From Myxococcales bacterium (lineage in GTDB: Bacteria; Myxococcota; Myxococcia; Myxococcales; Myxococcaceae), in NCBI GenBank assembly GCA_016191815.1, contig JACPVI010000022.1, positions 1 to 64,000 of the forward strand: a DNA stretch of 64,000 nucleotides, written 5' to 3'. This document shows positions 8,201-17,527 of this stretch, in pieces (within the stretch, counting starts at the first letter, position 1; each line of letters starts with the position of its first letter). Position numbers and translations under genes: made by a program. The notes beneath the pieces are model-generated. The model did not search any database and was not told where the DNA came from. It was given only the letters and a program-made list of their open reading frames with translations.

Positions 8201-9392
8201 ACAGGGTGCCTCCGGTGGGGCAGGCGCAGGCGCCCGAGGCGCAGCTCGTCCCGGAGGCGCAGACCTTGAAGCAGGCGCCGCAGTGCAAAGAGTCGGTTTG
8301 TAGGTTGACGCACCGGCCGGAGCAGTTGGTGAGGGGGGCGCAGCTCGTGGCGCAGGCTCCGGTGTTGCACACCTGCCCCGCTGCGCAGCGGACCCCGCAC
8401 CTTCCGCAGTGGTTGGGGTCGGATCGGACGTCCACGCAGGCGTTGTTGCAGCTCTGGAAGGGCGCGGTGCAGACGCAGGAGCCCCCCTGGCAGCTGTGCC
8501 CGGGCGGACAGGCCTTTCCGCAGGCGCCGCAGTGAAGCGAGCTCGTCCTCAGGTCCACGCAGCTCCCGGCGCAGTCGGCGAGGCCGGAGGCGCACGCGCA
8601 CCTGCCCGCCGCGCAGCTCCGCTCGTCCGGGCAGACGTTGCCGCAGTTGCCGCAGTTGAGCCGGTCGGTCTGGAGGTTCCGGCAGAAGCCGCCGCAGCTC
8701 GTCTCTCCCGGCGGGCAGGACTTGAGGCACTTGCCCCCCTGGCACCGTTCGTCCGAGTCGCAGATCGCCTTGCACCCGCCGCAGTTGTAGCGGTCAACGC
8801 CCGTGTCCACGCACGACTGCCCGCACTGGGTGAGGCCCACGTCGCACTTCTTCACGCAGGTGCCCGCCTGGCACAGCTCTCCGCTCGGGCAGGCCTTGCC
8901 GCAGGCGCCGCAATTCTTCGGGTCGGAATCCAGGTTGGCGCACTGGCCGGAGCAGTTCTTGAGCGGTGCGAGGCAGGCGCAGCCTCCGTTCGAGCAGGTG
9001 AGGAGCTCGGCGCAGGCGTTGCCGCAGCTGCCGCAGTTCTTCCGATCAGTTGTCAGGTTGACGCAGCTGTCGCCGCACCGCGAGGTGCCCCCCTCGCAGC
9101 TCTGCGAGCACTTTCCTCCCTGGCAGACCTGTCCGCTCGGGCACGGCCGCTCGCAGGTGCCGCAGTGCTGGCGGTCCGTGGAGAGGTCCACGCAGGCCCC
9201 GTCGCAGCGGGTCTTTCCCGGCTGGCAAGTCCCCTCGTCGGGCACACAGCGGCCGGAGGAGCAGACCATCCCCTCCGGGCAGGGGAGGTCCCCCTCCGAG
9301 CCACAGAAGAGCGGCTCGGTGCGCGCGCACCCCAAAAGCCACGCCCCCAGCGCCAGGGGGAGCCACCAGCGCAGCAGTCTGGTCATAGTCAT
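5226..9392 (-). CDS. Very large cysteine-repeat lipoprotein
   Basis: 1388 residues. The N-terminus has a hydrophobic stretch ending LLGC, so Cys22 is the probable lipidated residue and the protein is exported and membrane-anchored. After residue 55 the protein is almost entirely units of about 40 residues with the pattern C-x6-C-x3-C-V-x5-DP-x-NCG-x-CG-x2-C-x5-C-x4-C-x-C; I count about 32. Similar Cys/Gly repeat proteins occur widely in myxobacterial genomes, but their role is unknown. The density of disulphide-forming residues suggests a stiff, extended extracellular rod or adhesin. No enzyme domain is visible. The ATG at 9386 is an alternative start. Confidence 0.85.
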   Translation of the reverse strand: MTMTRLLRWWLPLALGAWLLGCARTEPLFCGSEGDLPCPEGMVCSSGRCVPDEGTCQPGKTRCDGACVDLSTDRQHCGTCERPCPSGQVCQGGKCSQSCEGGTSRCGDSCVNLTTDRKNCGSCGNACAELLTCSNGGCACLAPLKNCSGQCANLDSDPKNCGACGKACPSGELCQAGTCVKKCDVGLTQCGQSCVDTGVDRYNCGGCKAICDSDERCQGGKCLKSCPPGETSCGGFCRNLQTDRLNCGNCGNVCPDERSCAAGRCACASGLADCAGSCVDLRTSSLHCGACGKACPPGHSCQGGSCVCTAPFQSCNNACVDVRSDPNHCGRCGVRCAAGQVCNTGACATSCAPLTNCSGRCVNLQTDSLHCGACFKVCASGTSCASGACACPTGGTLCGGSCVNTSSDPQNCGGCGIVCGAGASCLNGACQCPSGRALCSGSCVDLQSNALHCGACGNACPAGHSCRGGACVCTAPFLSCNNTCVDVRSDPNHCGGCGLRCAAGQVCNAGVCTTSCAPLTNCAGRCVNLQTDSLHCGACFNPCPSGTSCAAGACVCPAGSTLCGGSCVNTSSDPQNCGGCGIRCGPGQSCGAGTCRCLNGGTVCSGACVDTSSDPQHCGGCGVVCPSGTKCAMGACTCPGGQKLCGTVCRDLQIDPQNCGGCGIACGPGGSCLNGACQCPSGRILCGGTCVDVQSDPLNCGGCGVKCPAGATCSAASCRCPSGTSNCAGACVNTLTDPQNCGGCGIACGAGAPCLSGVCQCPSGRVLCGGSCVDIQSDPLNCGGCGVKCPAGATCSGASCRCPSGTSNCSGVCISTQTDPQNCGGCGVKCPSGAACSAGACLCPPGSALCGGACVNVLSDPVNCGGCGIKCPAGAACSSGVCQCPSGTTNCGGACVNTLTDPQNCGGCGVKCPANAVCALGTCLCPPGSSNCGGACVSTQSDPQNCGGCGVKCPSGASCSAGTCYCPPGTSQCGAACINTQSDPNNCGGCGKVCPSGTSCTAGMCTCGSGKTLCGTSCVDTSVDPQNCGACGVACPSGISCTGGVCRGPCPTGYLQCGTSCVNPTSDPQNCGSCGNSCGSLGSCVNSTCVCPAGYTRCGNQCVRLMSDPNNCGACGRTCGANQVCNFFQCQTQCFGFQTNCGGSCVSLSTNAQHCGACFNSCGPGNTCFGGICQCNAANGYTRCGNTCVKLASDPNNCGACGRTCSAGQVCSNGVCLTQCPSPLSNCNNSCFNLATDASNCGSCGYRCGTNLQCVGGICYCTAGSAFCGGICRNLQNDRRNCGACGRVCAFNQFCVGGQCVCAVGFTNCSGVCRDLQNDRLNCGACGYVCPGSPGVMGCVGGVCTCQVGLTSCGGQCVDTDFDRNNCGACGVVCPPNQVCNLGTCSYP
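5229..9227 (-). repeat. About 32 coding repeats of ~40 codons with nested duplications
   Basis: The unit is marked by NCG-x-CG or HCG-x-C. Units 6-9 and 10-13, counted from the N-terminus, form a four-unit block duplicated at a 495-bp offset. For example, the DNA at 8268-8370 is almost the same as at 7773-7880. Units 16-17 and 18-19 are a second duplicated pair. The central units are the most alike and the terminal units most diverged. Confidence 0.85.
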
Positions 9393-9481
9393 GGGCGGCC
9401 GTCCGGCTCCACGGACCGTTCCTTCAGCTTAGAGGAAGAGCGGCACCAGGGCGAACCGGCGCTCGGGCCCCCTCACCCTGA

Positions 9482-9506
9482 CCCTCTCCCGCCAAGCGGG
9501 AGAGGG
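9482..9506. repeat. Perfect 11-bp hairpin of a REP-like type
   Basis: CCCTCTCCCGC at 9482-9492 pairs with GCGGGAGAGGG at 9496-9506 over a 3-base loop, preceded by CCCTCACCCTGA. It lies between rlmH and the cysteine-repeat gene, 22 bases past the rlmH stop. Palindromes of this composition are found dispersed in many high-GC proteobacteria. It may also end rlmH transcripts, but there is no T tract. Confidence 0.55.
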
Positions 9507-9527
9507 AAGCGCGCAACGGGGGTGTGG

Positions 9528-10013
9528 TCATTTGTGGTATGGCTCTCCCCGGAGGATGGTGAAGGCGCGGTAGAGTTGCTCGAGGAGCACCAGCCGCGCG
9601 AGCCGGTGGGGCAAGGTCATCCGCGAGAGGGAGAGGACGAGCTTCGCCCTCTGCCGCACCTCGGAGGAGAGTCCCTCGTCGCCGCCCACCGCGAAGAGGA
9701 GGTCCCGGCTCTCCGACTGGGCGCGGGCGAGAAAGCGCGACAGCTCCACCGAGGAGAGCTGCTGCCCGCGCTCGTCCAGGGCCACCAGCCAGTCCCGCGG
9801 AGAGGCGAGCTTGAGCAGCGCCCGGGCCTCCTCCTCGAGCGCCTGCGCCCCCGCGCGCCTCGACTCGGGAAGCTCTACCAAGGAAAAACCCGCGTAGCGC
9901 GAGAGCCGCTTCTGGTACTCGGCCACCGCGGGCGCGAACAGCCCCGCGCGATCGCGCCCGATGGAGGCGACCCGGACTTTCAGGCCACCAGCTCCCGCGG
10001 GGCGTCCACCCAC
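9528..10013 (-). CDS. rlmH: 23S rRNA pseudouridine-1915 N3-methyltransferase RlmH
   Basis: SPOUT-class methyltransferase that acts on pseudouridine 1915 of 23S rRNA in assembled ribosomes. Visible family features are KVRVASIGR at the N-terminus, [12 protein letters not shown] (the SAM-binding knot) near residue 108 and [19 protein letters not shown] at the C-terminus. Two starts compete: GTG at 10013, preceded by GAGG, gives 161 residues; CTG at 9983 overlaps the rsfS stop as CTGA and is where family similarity begins (151 residues). I give the longer form. It is the last gene of a proA-rsfS-rlmH run. Confidence 0.95.
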   Translation of the reverse strand: MGGRPAGAGGLKVRVASIGRDRAGLFAPAVAEYQKRLSRYAGFSLVELPESRRAGAQALEEEARALLKLASPRDWLVALDERGQQLSSVELSRFLARAQSESRDLLFAVGGDEGLSSEVRQRAKLVLSLSRMTLPHRLARLVLLEQLYRAFTILRGEPYHK

Positions 10014-10429
10014 AGCCCCTCGAGGTCGTAGAAGGCGCGCACCTCCGCGAAGAAGAGGTGCGCCACCACCTCGCCGAAGTCCAAGAGCACCCAGTGGCCG
10101 CTCTCCAGGCCCTCGGTGCCGATCGGCCGGTAGCCCTCGTCCGCGAGCTTTTCCTCCAGGTGTTCGGCCATGCTGGTGACTTGCCGCTCCGACTCGCCCG
10201 AGGCAATCACCAGGTAGTCGGCGTAGGTGGCCCGGCCGCGCATGTCGAGGATGACGACGTCGGTGGCCTTCTTGTCCAAGGCCAGCGAGGCGGCTCTGTG
10301 CGCCAGGGCGTGGGAACGGGGCGGCTCCTCCACGCGCGCGGGCGCCTCCTCGTGGTGCGGCTTTGCCGGCCGCTTCGGCTCCGGCGAGGGCCGCTTCGCT
10401 CGGGCTGGCTTCTTCGGGCGGGTGGACAT
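9980..10429 (-). CDS. rsfS: Ribosomal silencing factor RsfS
   Basis: 149 residues. It binds the large-subunit protein uL14 and blocks subunit joining when nutrients are limited. The core [27 protein letters not shown] with [15 protein letters not shown] is typical. The first 45 residues are a Lys/Pro/Arg-rich extension beyond the usual bacterial protein. The ATG at 10429 is chosen over one at 10474 because the latter would overlap the end of proA. Its stop overlaps the likely rlmH start region, implying coupling. Confidence 0.95.
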   Translation of the reverse strand: MSTRPKKPARAKRPSPEPKRPAKPHHEEAPARVEEPPRSHALAHRAASLALDKKATDVVILDMRGRATYADYLVIASGESERQVTSMAEHLEEKLADEGYRPIGTEGLESGHWVLLDFGEVVAHLFFAEVRAFYDLEGLWVDAPRELVA

Positions 10430-10457
10430 GCCTTGGCTCTTTCGAAGGCGCGGCACC

Positions 10458-11714
10458 TTAGCGCACCTGGCCATCTCCGTGGACGAGGTACTTCTGCGCC
10501 GTCAGCTCCCGCAGGCCCATCGGTCCGAAGGCGTGCAGGCGGGAGGTGGAGATGCCGATCTCCGCTCCGAGCCCCAGCTCTCCGCCGTCGTTGAAGCGGG
10601 TGCTGGCGTTGACCATCACCGCGGAGGCGGTCACCTCTCGGCCGAAGCGGTCGGCCGCCGAAAGCTCGTTGGTGACGATGGCCTCGGTGTGCGCCGAGCC
10701 GTAGCGGGCGATGTGCTCCAGCGCCTGCCCGATGTCCCGCACCACCCGGACCGCCAGGACGAGGTCCAGAAACTCGTGGCCGAAGTCGCCCGGGAGCGCC
10801 GGCCGCACCGGCACCTTCGCCCGCCGCAGGATGACCACCGTCTCCGGACACCCGCGAAGCTCCACCTTCGCCGCGGAGAGCCTGCGGCCCGCCCGCGGGA
10901 GGAAGGTCTCGGAGACCTTCCGGTCCACCAAGAGGCACTCCGCCGCGTTGCACACGCCAGGGCGCTGGGCCTTGGCGTTGAGGATGATCTCCTCCGCCAT
11001 CGCGAGGTCCGCGCTCTGGTGCACGTACACATGGCAGACGCCCTTGTAGTGCTTCACCACCGGCACCCGCGCGTTCTCGGCCACGAAGCGGATCAACCCC
11101 TCCCCGCCTCGCGGGATGCAGAGGTCTACCAGTCCCTCGAGCGAGAGCAGCTCGAGCATCGCCTCATGCTCCACGGTGGGCACGAGCTGCACCGCCTGTT
11201 CGGGGATGCCCGCCGCGGAGAGCCCAAAGGCCAGGGCCGTGGCGATGGCCCGGTTCGACCTCCGCGATTCCTTTCCGCCCCGGAGGATGACCGCGTTGCC
11301 GCTCTTGAGGCAGAGCGCCGCCGCCTCCGAGGTCACGTTCGGCCGCGACTCGTAGATCATCAGCACCACTCCCAAGGGGAGCCGGACTTTCTGCACCCGG
11401 AGCCCGTTCGGCCTCCGCCAGCTGTCCACCACCTCGCCTACCGGATCGGGCAGCGACCGCACCGCCTCCACCGCTTGGGCCGTTGTCTCCAGCCTCTTCT
11501 TGTCGAGCAGCAGCCGGTCCAGGAAGGCCTCGTTCTTCCCCTCGCGGCGGGCCAAGGCCAAGTCCTCGGCGTTGGCCTCGAGGATGGCGCGGGCGCGCCG
11601 GCGAAGGGCTTTGGCCATCTCGGCGAGGGCGCGGTCCTTCTTCTCGGTGGGCGCCACGGCGAGGGCGCGGGACGCGTCGCGGGCGGCCGCGGCGAGCGAG
11701 CGCATCGTGCTCAT
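10458..11714 (-). CDS. proA: Gamma-glutamyl phosphate reductase (proline biosynthesis)
   Basis: 418 residues, the normal family length. It catalyses NADPH-dependent reduction of glutamate 5-phosphate to glutamate semialdehyde, the second step of proline synthesis. Family signatures include [20 protein letters not shown] near residue 114 and [14 protein letters not shown] with the catalytic cysteine near residue 255. No proB is seen nearby. Upstream is a divergent TPR gene whose start lies 20 bases away. Confidence 0.97.
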   Translation of the reverse strand: MSTMRSLAAAARDASRALAVAPTEKKDRALAEMAKALRRRARAILEANAEDLALARREGKNEAFLDRLLLDKKRLETTAQAVEAVRSLPDPVGEVVDSWRRPNGLRVQKVRLPLGVVLMIYESRPNVTSEAAALCLKSGNAVILRGGKESRRSNRAIATALAFGLSAAGIPEQAVQLVPTVEHEAMLELLSLEGLVDLCIPRGGEGLIRFVAENARVPVVKHYKGVCHVYVHQSADLAMAEEIILNAKAQRPGVCNAAECLLVDRKVSETFLPRAGRRLSAAKVELRGCPETVVILRRAKVPVRPALPGDFGHEFLDLVLAVRVVRDIGQALEHIARYGSAHTEAIVTNELSAADRFGREVTASAVMVNASTRFNDGGELGLGAEIGISTSRLHAFGPMGLRELTAQKYLVHGDGQVR

Positions 11715-11733
11715 GCTATGGGTCTACCACGCG

Positions 11734-12042
11734 ATGACCGAACGCGAACGGCAGTTCCTCGAGCTGGTCCGCGAGTTCCCCGACTCCCCGATGGGCCACT
11801 TCACCTTGGGCCGGCACTACCTGGAGGAGCGGCGGTGGGCAGAGGCGGCGCGCTCGCTGGAGGAGGCAGTCCGGTTGGATCCGGTCTACGCCGCCGCGCT
11901 GGTCTGCCTGGGGGATGCCTACGCCGCCCTCGGCGATCCCGGCAAGGCCAAGGAAACCTACCTGCGGGCACTCGCCTCTCCGCTCGGCCAGCGGGACCAC
12001 AGCCTGGTGGAGGACGTCGAGCGCCGGCTCTCCGAGCTGTGA
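11734..12042 (+). CDS. Small TPR protein
   Basis: 102 residues, all alpha-helical, with about two tetratricopeptide units (GHFTLGRHYLEERRWAEAARSLEEAVRLDP, given here only in part: GRHYLEERRWAEAARSLEEA, and GDAYAALGDPGKAKETYLRA). TPRs mediate protein-protein contacts. There is no signal peptide, so it is probably cytoplasmic. It is divergent from proA with a 19-base gap. An in-frame ATG at 11713 would add seven residues. Confidence 0.75.
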   Translation: MTERERQFLELVREFPDSPMGHFTLGRHYLEERRWAEAARSLEEAVRLDPVYAAALVCLGDAYAALGDPGKAKETYLRALASPLGQRDHSLVEDVERRLSEL

Positions 12043-12050
12043 GCGCCAAG

Positions 12051-12143
12051 CTAAGAGAAGAGCTTCATCGCCAGCACCAGCGCCAGCGCCAGCGCGATCA
12101 CTCCGCCGAAGATGATTCCGTAGCCCAGGAAGTACTGGGGCAT
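12051..12143 (-). CDS. 30-residue putative membrane microprotein
   Basis: A short open frame reading MPQYFLGYG then GGVIALALALVLAMKLFS (central residues omitted). It is one hydrophobic segment of about 20 residues with a Lys near the end, consistent with a single-pass inner-membrane peptide. It starts 52 bases after the stop of the outer-membrane protein gene on the same strand and may be its operon partner. A GAGG lies about 20 bases upstream, farther than ideal. It is convergent with the TPR gene. Function unknown. Confidence 0.4.
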   Translation of the reverse strand: MPQYFLGYGIIFGGVIALALALVLAMKLFS

Positions 12144-12195
12144 GGTGGGGGCGGGAGCGCGTTCCTCTGGAACCCTTTCCATCTCGGCTTGGCTA

Positions 12196-13257
12196 TCACA
12201 ACCGCCAGCTCAACCCCAGCCATCCGAGGTGCCGGGAGTAGCTGAGCTTGTTCTCGGGCAAGAGGCTCACGTACAGGGCGTACCGCAGCTCGACGTCCAT
12301 GTGGTCGGACACCGGCCGGACGAGCTTGGCGGAGAGCGAGTTGTGGGCCTCCTCGTCCTCGAGCAGGCAGATCTTCAGCGAGTCCAGGCTCGCCTCGCTG
12401 GAGAGGCAGAATCCGCCCAGGCGGGAGAGCTGGACGGTCGCCTGGGCGATCAAGGTCACTCCCCAGAACAGCCGCGAGCCGAAGGTGGCCGCGACCCGGT
12501 GGCGAAGGGCGCTCTCCCCGGCGCTGTTCGACCGCTGTCCGGCAAAGGCATAGGAGACGGTGATGCTCGGCTGTCCGCGGAAGGCGTACCCCGCTCCCGC
12601 GCTCAAGGCCAGGTCGCGCCGGACCGCCGTTTGGTCGGGTTCGGCGAGGTCCATGTACTTGCGGAAGCCCAGGTCCCCGAACGCGAAGGCGGAGTGCCGG
12701 CGGTCGAACCGGTAGCGGGCGTAGGCCCCCAGCTCGGGGGAGGAGAAGCTGTAGGCGATCCGGTTCCAGTAGACGAACCGGTGCGCTCCGCCGCGGAGGC
12801 GCAGCTCCAGCCTGGGACTGGGAACCAGCTCCAGGAAGCCCTCGCCGGAGAGGTCGCTGTAGTCGCGGTCCCCTCCGCGGTGGTCCTTCGCCCTTCCGGC
12901 CAGGCCCAGCCCAAAGCTCCGGCCGAGGGCCACCATTCCCTCGGCGGCGGCCGACTGGATGAGCACGTCCGCCTCGGACACCTTGAGGAACTTTCGGGCT
13001 CCAAAGTCGTAGCTGCCGGCCAGGTGCGAGGAGGCGCCTTCCACTTTCCCCTCGGCGTTGGCGAGGGCGGAGAAGACTACGTCCTGCCGCGGCGAGCCCT
13101 CGGGCGTCGGGCCCTGGCCGTTGGGGTCGGCGCTGACGAAGTCTCTCCTTGCGTTCGAGTCGTAGCCGGAGCCGAGCCAGACCCGGAGCGCGCCGCCGGA
13201 CTCGGCCGTCGCCGGCAGCGAGTAGAGGATTGCGACGGCGGCGAGGCGGGCGTTCAC
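12196..13257 (-). CDS. Putative outer-membrane beta-barrel protein
   Basis: 353 residues from GTG 13257. The start gives VNARLAAVAILYSLPATA as a signal peptide. The mature part alternates hydrophobic and polar residues with many Arg, Tyr and Gly (for example LELRLRGGAHRFVYWNRIAY), and ends in LGLSWRL, an aromatic-containing barrel-like end. An in-frame ATG at 13296 is an alternative start but has no ribosome-binding sequence. I do not recognise a substrate or specific family. Confidence 0.6.
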   Translation of the reverse strand: MNARLAAVAILYSLPATAESGGALRVWLGSGYDSNARRDFVSADPNGQGPTPEGSPRQDVVFSALANAEGKVEGASSHLAGSYDFGARKFLKVSEADVLIQSAAAEGMVALGRSFGLGLAGRAKDHRGGDRDYSDLSGEGFLELVPSPRLELRLRGGAHRFVYWNRIAYSFSSPELGAYARYRFDRRHSAFAFGDLGFRKYMDLAEPDQTAVRRDLALSAGAGYAFRGQPSITVSYAFAGQRSNSAGESALRHRVAATFGSRLFWGVTLIAQATVQLSRLGGFCLSSEASLDSLKICLLEDEEAHNSLSAKLVRPVSDHMDVELRYALYVSLLPENKLSYSRHLGWLGLSWRL

Positions 13258-13373
13258 CGGGATGGGCGCCCCTCGGGCAGGCGCCGCGACAACCATATCG
13301 GCAAACCGCGAACGTTGGAGAGCCGACTCGCCCGGGTTGGGCTAAGCCGGGCGCAGCCGATAGATTCGGAGGG

Positions 13374-13895
13374 ATGCGGAAGTCCCTCGCCGCCCTGCTC
13401 GCCCTGGCCGCCTGCGGCCCCCCGGCCCTGCGCGCCGACCTGCGGGGGGAGACCACCGTGCAGGGAAACCCCAACCAGCCGCAGCTCACCACCTTCCCCA
13501 CCATCGGCAGCCTGAGCAACCTGGACCTCGCGGCGCTCCCGGACCTGAAGAGCCAGAACGTGGACCCCGATCAGGTCAGCTCGGTGAAGGTGGACCTGGC
13601 CAAGGTGAAGGTGCTCAGCCCCCCGGAGCAGGACCTCTCTTTCCTCGACAGCCTGACCCTGCTCATCCGCGCCGGCGATTCGGAGACGGTGATCGCCGAG
13701 AAGAGCGGCATCGCCTCTTTGGGACTCTCGCCGCCCAACCCCACCTTGGTGTTGGAGGTGAAGAGCGTCGAGCTGAGGCCGTACCTCAAAGGCCCGCCGG
13801 CCACCATCCTGGGCCGGGCGAAAGGAAGGCACCCCGTCCAGGACACCCGGATCGAGGCCGCGGTGGGGCTCCGCTTCGAGACCGCCGCCTTCTAG
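13374..13895 (+). CDS. Hypothetical lipoprotein
   Basis: 173 residues. MRKSLAALLALAAC is a lipoprotein signal with Cys14 as the lipidation site. The mature part is mostly beta-strand-like, with LDSLTLLIRAGDSETVIAEK and LVLEVKSVELRPYL. Spacing and length resemble periplasmic or outer-membrane lipoproteins without an enzymatic motif. It is divergent from the beta-barrel gene and convergent with the coiled-coil gene that ends six bases later. Function unknown. Confidence 0.75.
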   Translation: MRKSLAALLALAACGPPALRADLRGETTVQGNPNQPQLTTFPTIGSLSNLDLAALPDLKSQNVDPDQVSSVKVDLAKVKVLSPPEQDLSFLDSLTLLIRAGDSETVIAEKSGIASLGLSPPNPTLVLEVKSVELRPYLKGPPATILGRAKGRHPVQDTRIEAAVGLRFETAAF

Positions 13896-13901
13896 CCTTG
13901 G

Positions 13902-14999
13902 CTACTTGAGCGAGCGGGCCTTCTCCTCGAGCTTGCTGGCGCGGAGCTTGACCTCCTCCATCACGCCCTTGAGGCGGGCGCGCTGGATTTCCAGGTCCTC
14001 GAGGTCCTCGTCTCCGCCGCTGGCGATGGACTTTTCCCGGCCGGTGCCCACGGTGGGCCTGGCGTCCGAGGCGCGCGCGGAGCGGGTCACCACCGTCTCG
14101 GTGACCTGCGGCATCGGCGCCTTTTCGCTCTGGTTGACGTCGCGGGCGTTGGTGTCCACCGAGCCGAAGGAGGGGGTGGAATCAGATGGCGGAGCCGCGG
14201 CCGCGGTCCCGGACTCGGTCTTGGGCGCGGGCGCGCCCGCTCCGAAGGCCTTGATGCCGTCGTCGGCGGTGGTGGTGCGCTCCCGCTCCACGCTCTCCGT
14301 CTTGAGCCGCAGGCGGCGGTCGTTGTCGTCGAAGATGGACTCGTCGCCCAGAAACTCTCCCATCCGCCGGTCCAGCTCGCGCTCCTCGCGCTTCTCGGCG
14401 ATGCGGGCCTCCAGGGCCTTGAGCTCGCGGCGGACCTTGTCCTCGGTGTCGCGCAGCGCGTCCACCTGCTCCAGCAAGTCCTCCGGGTCGTCCGAGGCGG
14501 TAGGCGACTCCAGCGCCGGCACCGAGGCGGGCGGCAAAAGGCCCCGCACCTTCTCCCGCTCCGCCCTCAGCGAGCGCATCCGGGAGATGATCTGCTTTCG
14601 CGCCTCGCGGTCCTCGAGCCGGTCGAACTCGGCGCGCAGCCGGGACAGCTCCTCGGAGATCGCCGCCAGGTAGCTCAGGTTCTCCCGGTCGGCGGCCTCC
14701 TCCGCCACCGACACCTCCCGGGCCAGCGAGGTGAGCGAGCCGGACAGCTCCTGCGAGCGCCGCAGCGCGGACTGAAGCTGATCGCCGCGAAGCAGCTTGC
14801 CCTTGTGCTCGGCCTTCAGCGCCTCGATTTGCCCGGCAAGCCGGTCAAGCTCGGAGCGCAGCGACGCCTGCCGGTCCCTCAGCCCCTCGAGCCGGCTCCG
14901 CGCCTCCCCTGCGGCCTCGCGCGAGGCCTCGAGCTTGCTCGCCCCGAAGGCCGGCACCGAAAGGAGAAGCACTGCCGCTATGGAAGCCGTCCACCTCAT
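13902..14999 (-). CDS. Exported coiled-coil protein
   Basis: 365 residues. The signal peptide is MRWTASIAAVLLLSVPAFGA. Residues 20-210 are Glu/Arg/Leu-rich heptads that predict a long coiled coil. Residues 225-325 are Ser/Thr/Pro-rich and probably disordered, and the last 40 residues are again helical. This resembles periplasmic scaffold proteins. It lies downstream of the sigma-54 regulator region on the same strand but is separated from it by a terminator. Confidence 0.75.
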   Translation of the reverse strand: MRWTASIAAVLLLSVPAFGASKLEASREAAGEARSRLEGLRDRQASLRSELDRLAGQIEALKAEHKGKLLRGDQLQSALRRSQELSGSLTSLAREVSVAEEAADRENLSYLAAISEELSRLRAEFDRLEDREARKQIISRMRSLRAEREKVRGLLPPASVPALESPTASDDPEDLLEQVDALRDTEDKVRRELKALEARIAEKREERELDRRMGEFLGDESIFDDNDRRLRLKTESVERERTTTADDGIKAFGAGAPAPKTESGTAAAAPPSDSTPSFGSVDTNARDVNQSEKAPMPQVTETVVTRSARASDARPTVGTGREKSIASGGDEDLEDLEIQRARLKGVMEEVKLRASKLEEKARSLK

Positions 15000-15140
15000 C
15001 GAGGATGTCGCTCAAGCAACCCGGGTGCCAGGCCGTCCGCTGCCCAGGCTGCTGGCAGCGCGGGGAAAGATGAAGAAAAGCGACTGATTGGTCAACTCGG
15101 GAAGGGTGGGCGGAGCGCCGCTCCCACCTTGGGGCGCACG

Positions 15141-15176
15141 AAAAACCAGCGGAGCCTCGGAAATCCGAGGGTCGGA

Positions 15177-15184
<8 letters not shown>
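15141..15184 (-). terminator. Rho-independent terminator of the sigma-54 regulator gene
   Basis: On the minus strand an outer stem CCAGC/GCTGG encloses an inner stem CCTCGG/CCGAGG with an ATTT loop, directly followed by TTTTT. The outer stem begins just inside the 3' end of the regulator gene. This is the clearest intrinsic terminator in the window. Confidence 0.7.
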
Positions 15185-16592
<1,408 letters not shown>

Positions 16593-16772
16593 TCGCTCTC
16601 CGGCGCGGAATGGGCCGCATCAGAGCACAGCTCGCGAGCCGCAGTCGCGACGGTCTCGCGTTAGCGGTCAGTGCAACAACCGGTCCCGGTACCGCACCCG
16701 GCGGTTGAGCGCGGCCCATGTCGTGAGACCATGAATCAACCGAATCGATCTCACCTGCCGCAGATCTCTGGC

Positions 16773-17414
16773 CTAGTGCGTGAGCGGGTGCTCGGGGAGT
16801 GGCCTCTCCCTCGCTGGCGGGACCGCGAAGGGACGCGCCGCCGGGGCGCCCTTGGCCAGCTTCTCCATGCCGCTCGCGAAGCGGAACAGCTCGCGGAAGA
16901 GCCACGCCGCGCCCAGCGCCGCGTCGGAGAAGAGCTTCCTCGCCGCCTGGCCGGAGAACAGCGGAGGGCTCTCCTCGCGGCTGATCACCAGCTCGCCCGC
17001 CTTCACCCCGACCGCGTAGTCGTAGACCAGCTCGCCCCCCAGGTAGCCGGTGTAGGCCGCGGCCAGGGTGCTGGCCACTCCCACCGCCGCCGAAGCCGCG
17101 GTCGGCCGGTGCCGCTGCCGCCAGAAGGTGAGCCCGAGCGCGCAGAGAGCGAGCGCCAGGTTCCCGATTCCGTGGAGGAACATCACGTCCTTGGAGCGCT
17201 TGCCCGCAGTGCGCACCTCCTGCGAGGCCGCCATTCCCGCGACTCCGGCGAGCAGCGCCCCGCCCGCGCCGACCATCCACAGCTTGCTTCCCAACCTGGC
17301 GAGGAGCCGGTCCCTCCGGGCGACGGCCGCCAGGTCGCAGATCGCCGCCGCCGGGAGCGCGCTCAGCGGGGCGTGAACGAGGATCGGGTGCAGCTCGTGC
17401 AGTCGGATAGCCAT
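16773..17414 (-). CDS. DUF2231-like membrane protein
   Basis: 213 residues. It opens with RLHELHPILVHAPLSALPAA, the hallmark of DUF2231 proteins, which are multi-pass inner-membrane proteins of unknown function. Four hydrophobic segments are visible in residues 8-150. The C-terminal 60 residues are Pro/Arg-rich and soluble. The ATG at 17414 was chosen because AGGGGGAAAGG lies just upstream, and it places the family motif at the N-terminus. Divergent from the next gene. Confidence 0.8.
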   Translation of the reverse strand: MAIRLHELHPILVHAPLSALPAAAICDLAAVARRDRLLARLGSKLWMVGAGGALLAGVAGMAASQEVRTAGKRSKDVMFLHGIGNLALALCALGLTFWRQRHRPTAASAAVGVASTLAAAYTGYLGGELVYDYAVGVKAGELVISREESPPLFSGQAARKLFSDAALGAAWLFRELFRFASGMEKLAKGAPAARPFAVPPARERPLPEHPLTH

Positions 17415-17527
17415 GTGCCTTTCCCCCTGCCGCGACGGTAGGCACCGTTCCTTGGCCGGCAACTGGCGAAGGCTCGGCTGCTCACCCTTTTTTGGCATGG
17501 CAGCCTGGCTGTGCGAGAGTCGCCTCG

